In this document: one piece after another, positions 10,576-21,048 of the stretch
How positions within the stretch are numbered: the stretch's first letter is position 1
Layout of the letters: each line of letters begins with the position of its first letter
NCBI RefSeq assembly: GCF_002902845.1
Contig: NZ_PPTF01000073.1
Span: 301,808 to 365,807 of the forward strand
DNA length: 64,000 nucleotides
Direction: 5' to 3'
Origin: Chromobacterium sinusclupearum
GTDB taxonomy: Bacteria; Pseudomonadota; Gammaproteobacteria; Burkholderiales; Chromobacteriaceae
Program-made: the position numbers and the translations under genes
Notes under the pieces: model-generated
What the model was told of the DNA's origin: nothing
What the model saw: only the letters and a program-made list of their open reading frames with translations
The model's database searches: none

Positions 10576-11082
10576 TTACAACCCGTTATTCACCTTCAAC
10601 ACACTGGCCACTTCATCGATGATCCGCCGCGGATCGGCGCCGTCGCGGTAAAACATCACCTGGTTGCCCAGCGGATCGACCAGATAGAAACCCTGGCTGC
10701 CAGCGGGCAGCGCATGCGCCGGCGAGTGCTGCAAGCGGTACGGCACATCCAGTGCCGCCGGGCGGGCCGACACCACCAGCGCCACGCGCGTCAGCCGCTC
10801 CGCCGCCTCTCCCTGCGCCTTCTGAATCTGGCTCATCGCATGCCAGCGCTGACGGCAACGATCGCGGCAATCGGCGCTCAGCGCCGAAACCAGCACCCAT
10901 TTGCCGCGCGGCCATTCCGGGCTGGCCGCGGCGACAAACGGCCGCGTCGGCAGCAATTGCCCATAACTGGCGCCGCCGCCGGGCGGCAGCAGGAGATACG
11001 CCAACCATGCCGCCAAGACCGGCGCCAGACACAGCAGCCCCATGCCCAGCAAGGCCGCCCGGCCGCGGTCAATGGATTTCAT
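10576..11082 (-). CDS. Membrane-anchored Sco-like protein of the oxidase cluster
   Basis: 168 residues with one N-terminal membrane anchor (about residues 12-32) and a periplasmic thioredoxin-like domain. A CxxxC pair in SADCRDRCRQRW sits where Sco proteins have their copper cysteines, and the C-terminal FYLVDPLGNQVM strand resembles the Sco C-terminal strand. The Sco ligand His before that strand is not seen. The gene overlaps the SURF1 stop by 14 nt. Similar proteins lie between SURF1 and ctaA in other proteobacteria; the exact role is unknown to me, probably in copper or thiol handling during oxidase assembly. Confidence 0.75.
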   Translation of the reverse strand: MKSIDRGRAALLGMGLLCLAPVLAAWLAYLLLPPGGGASYGQLLPTRPFVAAASPEWPRGKWVLVSALSADCRDRCRQRWHAMSQIQKAQGEAAERLTRVALVVSARPAALDVPYRLQHSPAHALPAGSQGFYLVDPLGNQVMFYRDGADPRRIIDEVASVLKVNNGL

Positions 11083-11788
11083 GGCGCCGTCTCCACAATA
11101 GCCACCACAAGCCGCTCAGGCACACGCCCAGCAGCAGCCATTGCACCGCGTAGGCATAGTGCTTATCCGGCAGGAACTCCGGCACCACCGGCCAATGCAG
11201 CAAGGGATCGGGCGAGGTTTCCAACACCACCACGCCCTGGAACCAGTGCCCGGGATAATGGCTGCGCAGCGCCGACTCATCGACTTGGTCGACCGGGCCG
11301 GCAAAACCCTTTACCGCGCCGGACAGCACGAAATGGTGAGGCGTCGGCATCCGATAGCCCTGCGGCTGAATCTGCTGCGGAGAGAACGTCGGCAGCTTGA
11401 CGCCATCAACCAGCCAGCCCAGATCCAGCAGCACCAGCGAGCGGTCAAGGCCTTGCCGCCAAGGCTGAAGAATGCGGCGGCCGCTCTGGCCGGCCAGATA
11501 GCTGTTGCGCAATTCGATCACCGGCCCGGCCGGTTCGGCCTGGATCAAACGCACCCGGGTGAACTCCGGCGGCGGCTCGGCATCGCGATACACCAGCGTC
11601 ACCGGCGCGGTGCTCATCGCGTTGGTCAACGATCGCAGCAAGGCCTCCTTGTCTTGCCCCCGCTGCCACTGCCATACTGCCAAGGCGTAGGGCAGCAAGA
11701 CGATGAGCAGCAGCATGCCCCATAGCAGCCGCTGCCATCTTGGCTCTTGCTTTTGCTCCTGATCGGAATGAGATGAGGATACGGTCAT
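11069..11788 (-). CDS. SURF1 family cytochrome oxidase assembly protein
   Basis: 239 residues with two membrane segments, one near the N-terminus (WGMLLLIVLLPYALAVWQW) and one near the C-terminus (WLLLGVCLSGLWWLLW), flanking a periplasmic domain, as in SURF1, which helps insert heme A into subunit I. Motifs GQSGRRILQPW and LVLLDLGWL are family-like. The best start is the ATG at 11788 (MTVSSSHSD); ATG 11800 is an alternative. A start further upstream would run through the opposite-strand DUF2909 gene. The ATG at 11788 shares two bases with that gene's ATG (CATG). Confidence 0.9.
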   Translation of the reverse strand: MTVSSSHSDQEQKQEPRWQRLLWGMLLLIVLLPYALAVWQWQRGQDKEALLRSLTNAMSTAPVTLVYRDAEPPPEFTRVRLIQAEPAGPVIELRNSYLAGQSGRRILQPWRQGLDRSLVLLDLGWLVDGVKLPTFSPQQIQPQGYRMPTPHHFVLSGAVKGFAGPVDQVDESALRSHYPGHWFQGVVVLETSPDPLLHWPVVPEFLPDKHYAYAVQWLLLGVCLSGLWWLLWRRRHEIH

Positions 11789-11984
11789 GAAACTCGTCAT
11801 CCTGTTGTTGCTTGCCTGTATTGTCCTGGCCCTGTTCTGGGGATTGACCGGACTGATGAAAGCCGAACACGGCTCGCAACGTCTGGTCCGCTCTTTGACC
11901 CTGCGGGTCGGCTTGTCCATCGGCCTGTTTCTGCTGCTGCTCTTGGGCGCCGTGTTCGGCTGGTGGCGCCCGCACCAGGTTTGA
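11787..11984 (+). CDS. DUF2909 twin-transmembrane protein
   Basis: 65 residues with two hydrophobic helices (about 3-22 and 42-60) joined by a basic loop. DUF2909 genes are commonly found next to cytochrome oxidase subunit III and SURF1 in beta- and gammaproteobacteria, which supports it being real although it lies opposite to its neighbours. Function is unknown. The ATG at 11787 overlaps the SURF1 ATG on the other strand, so its ribosome-binding region (GATGAGG at 11772-11778) lies inside the SURF1 coding sequence. It ends 6 nt before the ctaE stop codon, so the two converge. Confidence 0.8.
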   Translation: MKLVILLLLACIVLALFWGLTGLMKAEHGSQRLVRSLTLRVGLSIGLFLLLLLGAVFGWWRPHQV

Positions 11985-11990
11985 GCCGGC

Positions 11991-12848
11991 TCACAGCCAG
12001 TAAACGAAGATGAACAGCAGCAGCCACACCACGTCGACGAAGTGCCAATACCAACTGGCGGCTTCGAAGGCGAAGTGGTGGCTGGCGTCAAAATCGCCCT
12101 TCAGCGAACGCAGCCACACCACGAACAGGATGATCGATCCCAACAGCACATGCAGCCCGTGAAAACCAGTCAGCATGAAAAATGTCATGCCATAAGCGCC
12201 GGACGCCAGCGTCAGGTGCAGATGGCTGAAGGCGTGGCCATATTCGTGCAGCTGCAAGCCAAGGAACGTGAATCCGAGCAGCACCGTGAGAAACAGCCCC
12301 AGCTTCAATTGCCTGCGCTGGCCTTGCAGCAGCCCCCAGTGCGCCCAGGTGACTGTGGCGCCGGAACTCAGCAGGATCAGCGTATTCAGCGCCGGCAAGC
12401 CCCAGGGCTCCATCGCCTGATAGGCCTGGGTGATGCCCGGCCCGGTGGACAGCGGCCATGCGGCCTCGAAATCCGGATACAGCATCTTGTAATCGAGCGA
12501 GCCGAGCAACGGCACCGACACCGTGCGCACCCAGAACAGCGCACCGAAGAAGGCCCCGAAGAACATCACTTCGGAAAAAATGAACCAGCCCATGCCCCAG
12601 CGGAACGACATGTCCTCTCGCCCCAGATAGACGCCTAGCCGGTTTTCGCGGATCACATCACCAAACCATCCCACCAACATGAACACCAGTATCAGAAAGC
12701 CCAAAGCCAGCGACAGCTTGCCCAGCAGCATGCCGTTGACGGCAAACGCCGCGCCCAGGCCGATGCAGAACAGCGCCACCGCCCCCACCATGGGCCAACG
12801 CGACGGCTGCGGCACAAAATAACGATCCTGCTCCTCAACGCTTGCCAT
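11991..12848 (-). CDS. ctaE: Cytochrome c oxidase subunit III
   Basis: 285 residues with seven predicted membrane helices, as in the long form of subunit III. It belongs to the aa3-type terminal oxidase and stabilises subunit I. Conserved features are WFIFSEVMFFGAFF with the helix III Glu and the C-terminal HFVDVVWLLLFIFVYWL. It starts about 10 nt after the DUF2970 stop and converges with the DUF2909 gene. Confidence 0.96.
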   Translation of the reverse strand: MASVEEQDRYFVPQPSRWPMVGAVALFCIGLGAAFAVNGMLLGKLSLALGFLILVFMLVGWFGDVIRENRLGVYLGREDMSFRWGMGWFIFSEVMFFGAFFGALFWVRTVSVPLLGSLDYKMLYPDFEAAWPLSTGPGITQAYQAMEPWGLPALNTLILLSSGATVTWAHWGLLQGQRRQLKLGLFLTVLLGFTFLGLQLHEYGHAFSHLHLTLASGAYGMTFFMLTGFHGLHVLLGSIILFVVWLRSLKGDFDASHHFAFEAASWYWHFVDVVWLLLFIFVYWL

Positions 12849-12858
12849 ACCATTCCTC

Positions 12859-13035
12859 CTAGCGCGTTACCCAGGACACCAGCAACAACAGCGCGACAAT
12901 CAACGCCAACATCAACAACAACGCGGTGACGATCAGCTGCCATGGTTTCAGCGACTGATCCTGCCGCGCGGCGTCGCCCTGGCGCACGCCGATGAATGCT
13001 CCCAACACCGCCTTTACGCCCTGTGTCCAGTTCAT
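12859..13035 (-). CDS. DUF2970 family small membrane protein
   Basis: 58 residues, read directly from the sequence: it begins MNWTQGVKAVLGAFIGVRQG and ends in a single membrane helix of Leu/Ile/Val residues (about 33-54) followed by SWVTR. DUF2970 proteins typically sit between ctaG and ctaE. The ATG at 13035 overlaps the ctaG stop in an ATGA arrangement, and a GGAGG-like sequence at its end probably serves ctaE. Function unknown; it is likely an oxidase accessory protein. Confidence 0.85.
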   Translation of the reverse strand: MNWTQGVKAVLGAFIGVRQGDAARQDQSLKPWQLIVTALLLMLALIVALLLLVSWVTR

Positions 13036-13580
13036 GACGCCCGGCCGTCCTGCCCCGGCACATCAAAGATGGTGTAAGCCAAGGTGATGCTGGTGATCGA
13101 AGCCGGCAACTTGCGGTCGATCACAAACACCACCGGGAAGGTTCGCGTCTGGCCAGGCGCGAAGCGTTGCTGAGTGAAACAGAAGCACTCCAGCTTCTTC
13201 ACATACGCCCCGGCCTCAGCCGGCAAGTAGCGCGGCAAGGCCTGCCCCACCACCGTGTGCGGGCTGGCATTGGTGATTTGGTACTGCACCTGGACAAAAG
13301 TGCCAGGCTTGACCTTCAGATGCGTGGTCAGCGGCCTGACCTGCCAGGGCAGCCCGGCCTGCACAGTGGCATCGAAAGTCATGGCCACCGTTGCCGCCCC
13401 CGCGACCAGATCGTCCCGCTCCAACGCATCGGCCTTCACCACGTCGTTGAGGCCGGTCTGCTCGCAAACGATGCGGTACAGCGGAATCATCGCCCAGGCA
13501 AAGCCGAACATCATGGTGGCGATCAGCGCCAGCTTGCCTAGCAACTGGCGGTTGCGATGCAGGGTCCGGGTGGCATCCAT
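13032..13580 (-). CDS. ctaG: Cytochrome c oxidase assembly protein CtaG (Cox11)
   Basis: 182 residues. One N-terminal membrane anchor (about 10-30) leads to a periplasmic copper-binding Ig-like domain. The CuB-delivery motif is ECFCFTQQRFAPGQ, with the conserved Cys-x-Cys. Cox11/CtaG supplies copper to the CuB centre of subunit I. The ATG at 13580 (MDATRTLHRN) has AGGG 8 nt upstream; a GTG at 13589 is less well placed. The stop overlaps the DUF2970 start. Confidence 0.95.
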   Translation of the reverse strand: MDATRTLHRNRQLLGKLALIATMMFGFAWAMIPLYRIVCEQTGLNDVVKADALERDDLVAGAATVAMTFDATVQAGLPWQVRPLTTHLKVKPGTFVQVQYQITNASPHTVVGQALPRYLPAEAGAYVKKLECFCFTQQRFAPGQTRTFPVVFVIDRKLPASITSITLAYTIFDVPGQDGRAS

Positions 13581-13590
13581 GACAAGCACC

Positions 13591-15228
13591 CTAATGGCGC
13601 GGGTGCGCCCCGCCCTCCCGGTAAGACCGGATCACGCCGTTTTCGCCGCTCTCAATCTGCGGCGCCTGCTCGAAAGTATGGTACGGCGCCGGCGTCGGCA
13701 GCTCCCACTCCAAGGTATTCGCGCCTTCCCACGGCCGCTGCGGCGCCGGCTTGCCATAGCGCAGCGAGTGCAGGATGTTGAACAGGAAGATCAACTGGCC
13801 CAGGCCGAACATGAAGGCGCCGATGCTGGCGATCTGGTTGAATTGGGTGAACTGCAAAGCATAGTCCGGAATCCGCCGCGGCATGCCGGCCAAGCCCAGG
13901 AAATGCATGGGGAAGAAGGTGACGTTGAACCAGATCATCGACCACCAGAAATGGAACTTGCCCAGCCCCTCGTGGTACATCTTGCCGCTCATTTTGGGGA
14001 ACCAGTAGTAGATGGCGGAGAACAGGCTGAACAGCGCGCCGGCCACCAGCACATAATGGAAATGTGCCACCACGTAGTAGCTGGCATGCAGCTGGATGTC
14101 CACCGCCGCCACGCTGAGCGTGATGCCGGACAAGCCGCCGATGGTAAACAACAAAATGAAGCCGATGGAGAACAGCATGGGCGTTTCAAAGGTCATGGCG
14201 CCCTGCCACATGGTGGCGATCCAGTTGAACACTTTCACGCCGGTGGGCACCGCGATCAGCATGGTGGCGTACATGAAAAACAGCTGGGCGGTGGCCGGCA
14301 TGCCGGTGGCGAACATATGGTGCGCCCACACCATGAAAGACAGCACGCCGATGGAGCTGGTGGCGTACACCATCGAGGTGTAGCCGAACAGCGGCTTCCT
14401 GGCGAAGGTGGGAATCACCTGGCTGACGATGCCGAAGGCCGGCAGCGCCATGATGTAGACCTCGGGGTGGCCGAAGAACCAGAACACATGCTGGTACAGA
14501 ATGGGGTCGCCGCCGCCGGCGGCATTGAAGAAGTGGCTGCCGAAATGACGATCGGCCAGCACCATGGTCACCACACCGGCCAACACCGGCATCACGGCGA
14601 TGATCAGGTAGGCGGTGATCAGGCTGGCCCAGGCGAACATCGGCATCTTCATCATGGTCATACCGGGCGCCCGCAGATTCAGGATGGTGACGATGATGTT
14701 GATCGACCCCATGATGGAACTGATGCCCAGGATATGGATGGCGAAGATGGTCATGTCCATGCCTATGCCCATCTGCGTGGACAGCGGCGCATACAAGGTC
14801 CAGCCAGCCGCCGCGGCGCCGCCCGGCACCGCGAATGAAAGCAGCAACAGCAGCGCCGCCGGCGGCAGCAGCCAGAAGCTCCAGTTGTTCATCCGGGCAA
14901 AAGCCATGTCCGGCGCGCCTATCATCAAGGGCAGCATCCAGTTGGCCATGCCGGTGAAGGCCGGCATGATGGCGCCGAACACCATGATCAGGCCGTGCAG
15001 CGTGGTCAGCTGATTGAACAGCTCCGGCTGGAAGAAGCGCAGCCCGGGGCTGAACAGCTCGGCGCGGATGCATAGCGCCAGCACGCCGCCGGACAGAAAC
15101 ATGGTGAACGAGAACCACAGGTACATCGTGCCGATGTCCTTGTGGTTGGTGGCCATCAGCCAGCGCATGATGCCGTGCGGCTTGCCGTGGTGCGCGCCGC
15201 CGGCGTGAGTGGTTTCCGCGATTGCCAT
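13591..15228 (-). CDS. ctaD: Cytochrome c oxidase subunit I
   Basis: 545 residues with twelve predicted helices, the catalytic heme-copper subunit of the aa3 oxidase. TTLHGLIMVFGAIMP carries a heme a ligand His, and FWFFGHPEVYIMALP the CuB His and cross-linked Tyr. The start MAIAETTHAGGAHH is followed by TNHKDIGTMYLWF, typical of family A. It is 18 nt downstream of ctaC and 10 nt before ctaG. Confidence 0.98.
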   Translation of the reverse strand: MAIAETTHAGGAHHGKPHGIMRWLMATNHKDIGTMYLWFSFTMFLSGGVLALCIRAELFSPGLRFFQPELFNQLTTLHGLIMVFGAIMPAFTGMANWMLPLMIGAPDMAFARMNNWSFWLLPPAALLLLLSFAVPGGAAAAGWTLYAPLSTQMGIGMDMTIFAIHILGISSIMGSINIIVTILNLRAPGMTMMKMPMFAWASLITAYLIIAVMPVLAGVVTMVLADRHFGSHFFNAAGGGDPILYQHVFWFFGHPEVYIMALPAFGIVSQVIPTFARKPLFGYTSMVYATSSIGVLSFMVWAHHMFATGMPATAQLFFMYATMLIAVPTGVKVFNWIATMWQGAMTFETPMLFSIGFILLFTIGGLSGITLSVAAVDIQLHASYYVVAHFHYVLVAGALFSLFSAIYYWFPKMSGKMYHEGLGKFHFWWSMIWFNVTFFPMHFLGLAGMPRRIPDYALQFTQFNQIASIGAFMFGLGQLIFLFNILHSLRYGKPAPQRPWEGANTLEWELPTPAPYHTFEQAPQIESGENGVIRSYREGGAHPRH

Positions 15229-15246
15229 GACGCCGCCTCCTCCTTG

Positions 15247-16368
15247 CTATGCCGCCTTGCCCCGCGCAGCCTTGATTTCCTTGGGCTGCACGACTTGGCC
15301 GGTATGGTTGCCCCAGCTATTGCGCTCGTAGGTGATGACCGCGGCGATGTCGGTATCGGACAATTGCTTGCCCCAGGCCGCCATGGCCGGATTCTTCTTG
15401 CCGCCGTACAGCACGATCTCGATATGGGCGGCCTTGTCGCCGGTGGCGATGGGCGAACCGTCCAGCGCCGGGAAGGCGCCTGGAATGCCCTTGCCGTTGG
15501 CCTGATGGCACGGGATGCAGTTCTGGGTGTAGACCTTCTCGCCGCGGGCCTTCAACTCGGCCAGCTGCCATATCTTGTTGGGATCGTCCGCGCTGGCGGC
15601 CAGCTGCTTCAGCTTGGCCTCGCGCCACTTGGCGTAGTCCTCCGGCGATTTGGCCTCCACCACGATAGGCATGAAGCCGTGGTCCTTGCCGCACAGCTCC
15701 GAGCACTGGCCGCGATAGGTGCCGGGCTGCTCGATCAGCATCCAGCTGTCGCGCAAAAAGCCGGGAATGGCGTCCTGCTTGACGCCCAGCTGCGGCACCC
15801 ACCAGGAGTGAATCACGTCGTTGGCGGTCAGCAGCAGGCGGATCTTGCGGTTGGTGGGCACTACCAGCGGCTCGTCGACCTCCAGCAGATAATTCCCGCT
15901 GGGCGGCGCGCGGCCTTCGATCTGGTCGCGCGGCGTGGACAGGTGGCTGACAAAGCCGAAGTTGTCATCCAGGTAGTCATAACGCCACTTCCACTGGTAG
16001 CCGGTGATCTTGATCGTCATGTCCTCGCTGCGCGTGCTCTTTTGCGCCAACACGGCGCGCGTGGCCGGCAGCGCCATCAGCACCAGGATCAGCAACGGGA
16101 CGATGGTCCAGATGATCTCCACCGTGGTGTTTTCATGGAACTGTTTGGCTTCGTGGCCGGCGGCCTTGCGGTGGCGAATAATGGAATACAGCATCACCAG
16201 GAAAACCAGCAGGAAGATCACGCCGGTGATGATCAACAGCAAGGTGTGCAAGTGGTACTCGGTGCGCGCCAGCGGGGTGACCGGCGGCTGCAGATTGTAC
16301 TCAGCCGCCAGCGCGGCCGGCGCCATCAGCGCCAGACAGCAAGAAACAGGAATGCGCGGACAAGACAT
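15247..16368 (-). CDS. ctaC: Cytochrome c oxidase subunit II with fused cytochrome c domain
   Basis: 373 residues: signal peptide, two membrane helices, a cupredoxin domain with the binuclear CuA motif CSELCGKDHGFMPI (Cys, Glu, Cys, His, Met ligands), then a C-terminal cytochrome c module with CIPCHQANGKG (CxxCH). It accepts electrons for the aa3 oxidase; the fused heme c makes this a caa3-like subunit II. First gene of the cluster. GGGGGAG lies 4 nt before the ATG, and a GGTCA-AA-TGACC inverted repeat is just upstream. Confidence 0.97.
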   Translation of the reverse strand: MSCPRIPVSCCLALMAPAALAAEYNLQPPVTPLARTEYHLHTLLLIITGVIFLLVFLVMLYSIIRHRKAAGHEAKQFHENTTVEIIWTIVPLLILVLMALPATRAVLAQKSTRSEDMTIKITGYQWKWRYDYLDDNFGFVSHLSTPRDQIEGRAPPSGNYLLEVDEPLVVPTNRKIRLLLTANDVIHSWWVPQLGVKQDAIPGFLRDSWMLIEQPGTYRGQCSELCGKDHGFMPIVVEAKSPEDYAKWREAKLKQLAASADDPNKIWQLAELKARGEKVYTQNCIPCHQANGKGIPGAFPALDGSPIATGDKAAHIEIVLYGGKKNPAMAAWGKQLSDTDIAAVITYERNSWGNHTGQVVQPKEIKAARGKAA

Positions 16369-16381
16369 GTCGCTCCCCCAA

Positions 16382-16393
16382 GGTCAAATGACC
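16382..16393. promoter_or_regulatory. Inverted repeat in the ctaC leader
   Basis: GGTCAAATGACC is a 5-2-5 inverted repeat 14 nt upstream of the ctaC start, next to its Shine-Dalgarno sequence. It might be an operator or simply a short mRNA hairpin. No known regulator can be assigned from the sequence alone. The rest of 16369-16587 holds a small GCCGGC-TAT-GCCGGC hairpin and no gene. Confidence 0.35.
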
Positions 16394-16587
16394 AAACAAT
16401 GCATGCACTGCGCGCCGGCTATGCCGGCATGCTTTCATCGTAGGAAGTCGCGCGGGAAAAACAAGAAAGCGTCATGTTGCAGCGTAGCGAAACGAGACAT
16501 ACGGATAAGTACTAACCGCAGGCTTGCATGCTCGGTCAAATCGCCTTAACTGAAAGACATCACGCTTCGGTTTAATGTCCTTCTCCC

Positions 16588-17907
16588 ATGCGCGACCACG
16601 ACTTCACCACGGTCAATTCCTACTGGCTGAGCCACTTGCTGGCCCTAGGAGAGGACTATCGACCGGTTCTGGCCAAGGATGCGCTGGATAGCGATGGCAA
16701 AATGCTGCTGCCGGCCGGCAGCGCCACCGACGCCAGCTGGATGACGCTGCTGCCGCAGCGACGACTGCAGCAGCCCCTGGAAAAGCTGCTGCAGCTGGAG
16801 GCGTTCGATCCGCGGACATTGCTGCAGCAACGCAGCTGGGAGCTGCTGCAGGATTCGCGTTTTCTGCATGCGCTGCTGGAGCAGAATGACGGCTGCGCGG
16901 TCTGCATCGCCATGCTCAAGCAGTTGCCGTTGAAAGGCGCCATCGCCGTCTGGCTGGCCATCCTGCACCAGCGCGGAGAGCTGGACCACGCCCTGCTCGT
17001 CTGCCTGGTGTCGATCAGCCTGGCCAAGCAACTCCACCTGCCGGCGCAGGAACAGCAGCAAGTCGCCCTGGCCGGACTGCTGCACGATATCGGCAAACTG
17101 TATATCGACCCAACCTATCTATCCGCCGAACGCACCCTGCAAGCGGAGGAATGGCATCACGTCGTCAACCATCCGCTGCTGGGGTGCCAGCTATTGCTGA
17201 TGCTGGGCGAGCTGCAGCAGCCCAAGGCGGCGGCGCTCGCCATCCTGCAGCATCATGAGCGGCTGGACGGCAGCGGCTATCCGCTGGGGGCGCTAGCCGG
17301 CAAGCTGGAAAAGGGCGGCCAGATCCTGATGCTCGCCGATACCTTCTGCCAGTTGCAGCGGCATGTCCCCTACCTGCCGCAGCGATTGGACATCGCACTG
17401 AAAATCCTGCCGGGAGAGTTCAATAGCGACATCGCGTCCACCTTGTGCCGGGTTGGCCGGCAAGGCGGCAAAGCGGCGCCGCCGGTCTTGGACCTGTCTG
17501 ATTTGCCCGGGCAGCTGCAGACCTTGCTGCAGCAGATAGGCCGGCTGACCCAGCGCTTCTGGGCGATGGCCGAACTGGACGTCGGCCTGTCCGCCCACGC
17601 GCGCCGCCTGCTCGACAGCAGCATGAAACGCTTCAACACCATTCAGCGCGCGCTCTCCAACACCGCCATGAGCGAATCGCCCCCGACGCAGAAAAACGAA
17701 GAACTGTCGCGCGAGCTATGGTGCGTGATGGGCGAAACGCGCTGGCGGCTGCGCAATCTGGCGCGACAGATCACGCTGCGCATCGACAAGCTGCACGAGC
17801 ACGAACGCGTGCGTTTCACCGCCCTGATCAAGGCCCTGATGGAGAACGAAACGCCGGCAGCGCCGCCTGCAGGGGACGGCTCTGGCTATCAGCAGCCGGG
17901 GCGATAG
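16588..17907 (+). CDS. HD-GYP domain protein, probable c-di-GMP phosphodiesterase
   Basis: 439 residues. After a divergent N-terminal region (about 1-115) comes an HD-GYP domain with GLLHDIGKLYIDP (HDxGK at 166-170), a further His at 195, and QHHERLDGSGYPLG (222-232), the motifs that ligate metal and bind c-di-GMP. The downstream MLADTF segment corresponds to the conserved AD pair, but the usual RPY element is missing. The C-terminal 150 residues are helical and unassigned. No receiver domain, signal peptide or membrane segment is evident. It is monocistronic and converges with bioD. Confidence 0.85.
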   Translation: MRDHDFTTVNSYWLSHLLALGEDYRPVLAKDALDSDGKMLLPAGSATDASWMTLLPQRRLQQPLEKLLQLEAFDPRTLLQQRSWELLQDSRFLHALLEQNDGCAVCIAMLKQLPLKGAIAVWLAILHQRGELDHALLVCLVSISLAKQLHLPAQEQQQVALAGLLHDIGKLYIDPTYLSAERTLQAEEWHHVVNHPLLGCQLLLMLGELQQPKAAALAILQHHERLDGSGYPLGALAGKLEKGGQILMLADTFCQLQRHVPYLPQRLDIALKILPGEFNSDIASTLCRVGRQGGKAAPPVLDLSDLPGQLQTLLQQIGRLTQRFWAMAELDVGLSAHARRLLDSSMKRFNTIQRALSNTAMSESPPTQKNEELSRELWCVMGETRWRLRNLARQITLRIDKLHEHERVRFTALIKALMENETPAAPPAGDGSGYQQPGR

Positions 17908-18521
17908 GGGATTTCCAGCAGCAGCGGCGCCGGAATATGGCGCTTCAGCGTGTCCAGGTTTTCGGCGTAGGCTGCCTGCGGCGGCTGCACGCAGTTCGCC
18001 ACCCAGCCAGCCAATTCCAGGCCGCTGTCGCGCACCGCGCGCGCCGTCAGCAACGCATGGTTGATGCAGCCCAGCCGCATGCCCACCACCAGAATGACCG
18101 GCAGCGCCAGACTCAGCGCCAGGTCGGCCATGAACAGGCTGTCCGACAACGGCGCCAACCAGCCGCCCGCCCCCTCCACCAGCACGATATCGGCCTGATC
18201 GTGCAAGCAGCGGTAATGCTCGCCGATGCGCGCGAGATCGATTTCCACGCCGGCCTGGCGCGCGGCGATGTGCGGCGACACCGGCGGCAGGAAACGATAC
18301 GGGTTCATCAGCGCCAGGTCCGTCTGACCGGTGGCGGCGGTCAGACGCGCCACGTCGTCGTTATGCCAGCTGCCGTCCGACAAGATCTCGCAGCCGGACG
18401 CCACCGGCTTCATCGCCAGCACGCGCTTGCCCTGGCTTTGGTAAAGGCGGATCAGCTCGACCGCGGAATGGGTCTTGCCGATCTCGGTATCGGTGCCGGT
18501 GATGAAATAGCCCTGGCTCAT
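17889..18521 (-). CDS. bioD: Dethiobiotin synthetase BioD
   Basis: 210 residues, ATP-dependent ring closure of DAPA to dethiobiotin in biotin synthesis. The P-loop GTDTEIGKTHSA is at the N-terminus, and later motifs MKPVASGCE and VEGAGGWLAPL (substrate and Mg binding) are present. The ATG at 18521 (MSQGYFITG) is preceded by GGGGGAGCGAGC; longer starts run into hairpin-rich spacer. It stands alone without other bio genes and overlaps the 3' end of the HD-GYP gene on the other strand by 19 nt. Confidence 0.95.
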   Translation of the reverse strand: MSQGYFITGTDTEIGKTHSAVELIRLYQSQGKRVLAMKPVASGCEILSDGSWHNDDVARLTAATGQTDLALMNPYRFLPPVSPHIAARQAGVEIDLARIGEHYRCLHDQADIVLVEGAGGWLAPLSDSLFMADLALSLALPVILVVGMRLGCINHALLTARAVRDSGLELAGWVANCVQPPQAAYAENLDTLKRHIPAPLLLEIPYRPGC

Positions 18522-19020
18522 GCTCGCTCCCCCAATCATCCATAGAATCGCCGGCCGCGTGCCGGCCGGGACCGATGTTCTACACCAGCCCGCGCCAATC
18601 TTCCAGCAATTCCACGCGCAGGGCTTGGGTGTCCACCCTTGCCCGCACGCCAAGCGGCAGGGTCTGCATCGGGGGGATAGGGCTGCCAAACACAAGCCGC
18701 CTGATTAAACGAATTGTGTTTTGGACTATCTTTGAGCCGCGCAAAAAGTCTTATTCAAAAACCCTGCCCCATTCAGGCAAGGCCAACCGCGCCCTCGACG
18801 TGCCAACGCCGACCTTGTGGGTCGGCGTCGTGCCGTCGGCCTTGTGGGCAGGGGCGCGATGGGTTTGGCCGGGTAGGCCTGCGCAGGATTTCACGCGCGG
18901 ATGAAGTGAAAACCTGTTTGGCTGGGCGAAACGGTCCGCGGGGCGCAACGACAAGGCCGGGATGGAAAACCTTGCCGCCTCCCTTTGGCGCCGTCTGGCC
19001 GCGCCGGGAAAACAAACTGT
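18522..19020. other. 500-nt spacer between bioD and leuA with hairpins, no gene
   Basis: No convincing coding sequence is present. On the minus strand a 29-codon frame ending at 18580 has no Shine-Dalgarno and no recognisable family. The region holds GC-rich inverted repeats: one around 18551-18569 (GCCGGC arms) and a perfect 8-bp stem with a 5-nt loop at 18807-18827. The segment 18800-19010 has the GC-rich, imperfectly repetitive look of a dispersed intergenic element. The bioD promoter should lie at the left end. Confidence 0.5.
18807..18827. repeat. Perfect 8-bp stem-loop
   Basis: CGCCGACC (18807-18814), loop TTGTG, GGTCGGCG (18820-18827). There is no U tract, so it is not a typical terminator. 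This type of element is often part of a dispersed intergenic repeat family; only one copy is in the window. Confidence 0.6.
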
Positions 19021-20808
<1,788 letters not shown>

Positions 20809-21048
20809 CAATGTGCTCCTGCAGCATGTTTTGAACCAGCCTACCGAGCGAGAGACATCTCGTCAAATTTCAAGTCCAATAACTGTGTTAATTACGTCAC
20901 ACGCCCTGTCAAATATGAATTTTTTAGACAAATTGTAGAATTTTGCACAAGCAAACTAACCATTCAGACAAAGGGACCCACGGCTCGTCCACGCTGTCCG
21001 ACAAGAAATCGGTTACAATGGCCGGTTTAAGACTGATTGGGGGCGCCC
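20809..21048. promoter_or_regulatory. AT-rich divergent promoter region leuA/psd
   Basis: 240 nt between the leuA and psd starts, clearly richer in A/T than its surroundings between 20860 and 20960. On the minus strand a perfect TTGACA (complement at 20907-20912) could be the leuA -35 box, though a good -10 is not obvious at 16-18 nt. On the plus strand TTACAAT at 21013-21019 is a plausible psd -10. No leucine-rich leader peptide was recognised. Confidence 0.4.

Noticed and set aside
18580..18669. 29-codon minus-strand frame upstream of bioD (starts MQTLPLGVRARV)
   Set aside because: No ribosome-binding site and no known family; it is followed by a hairpin but without other support.
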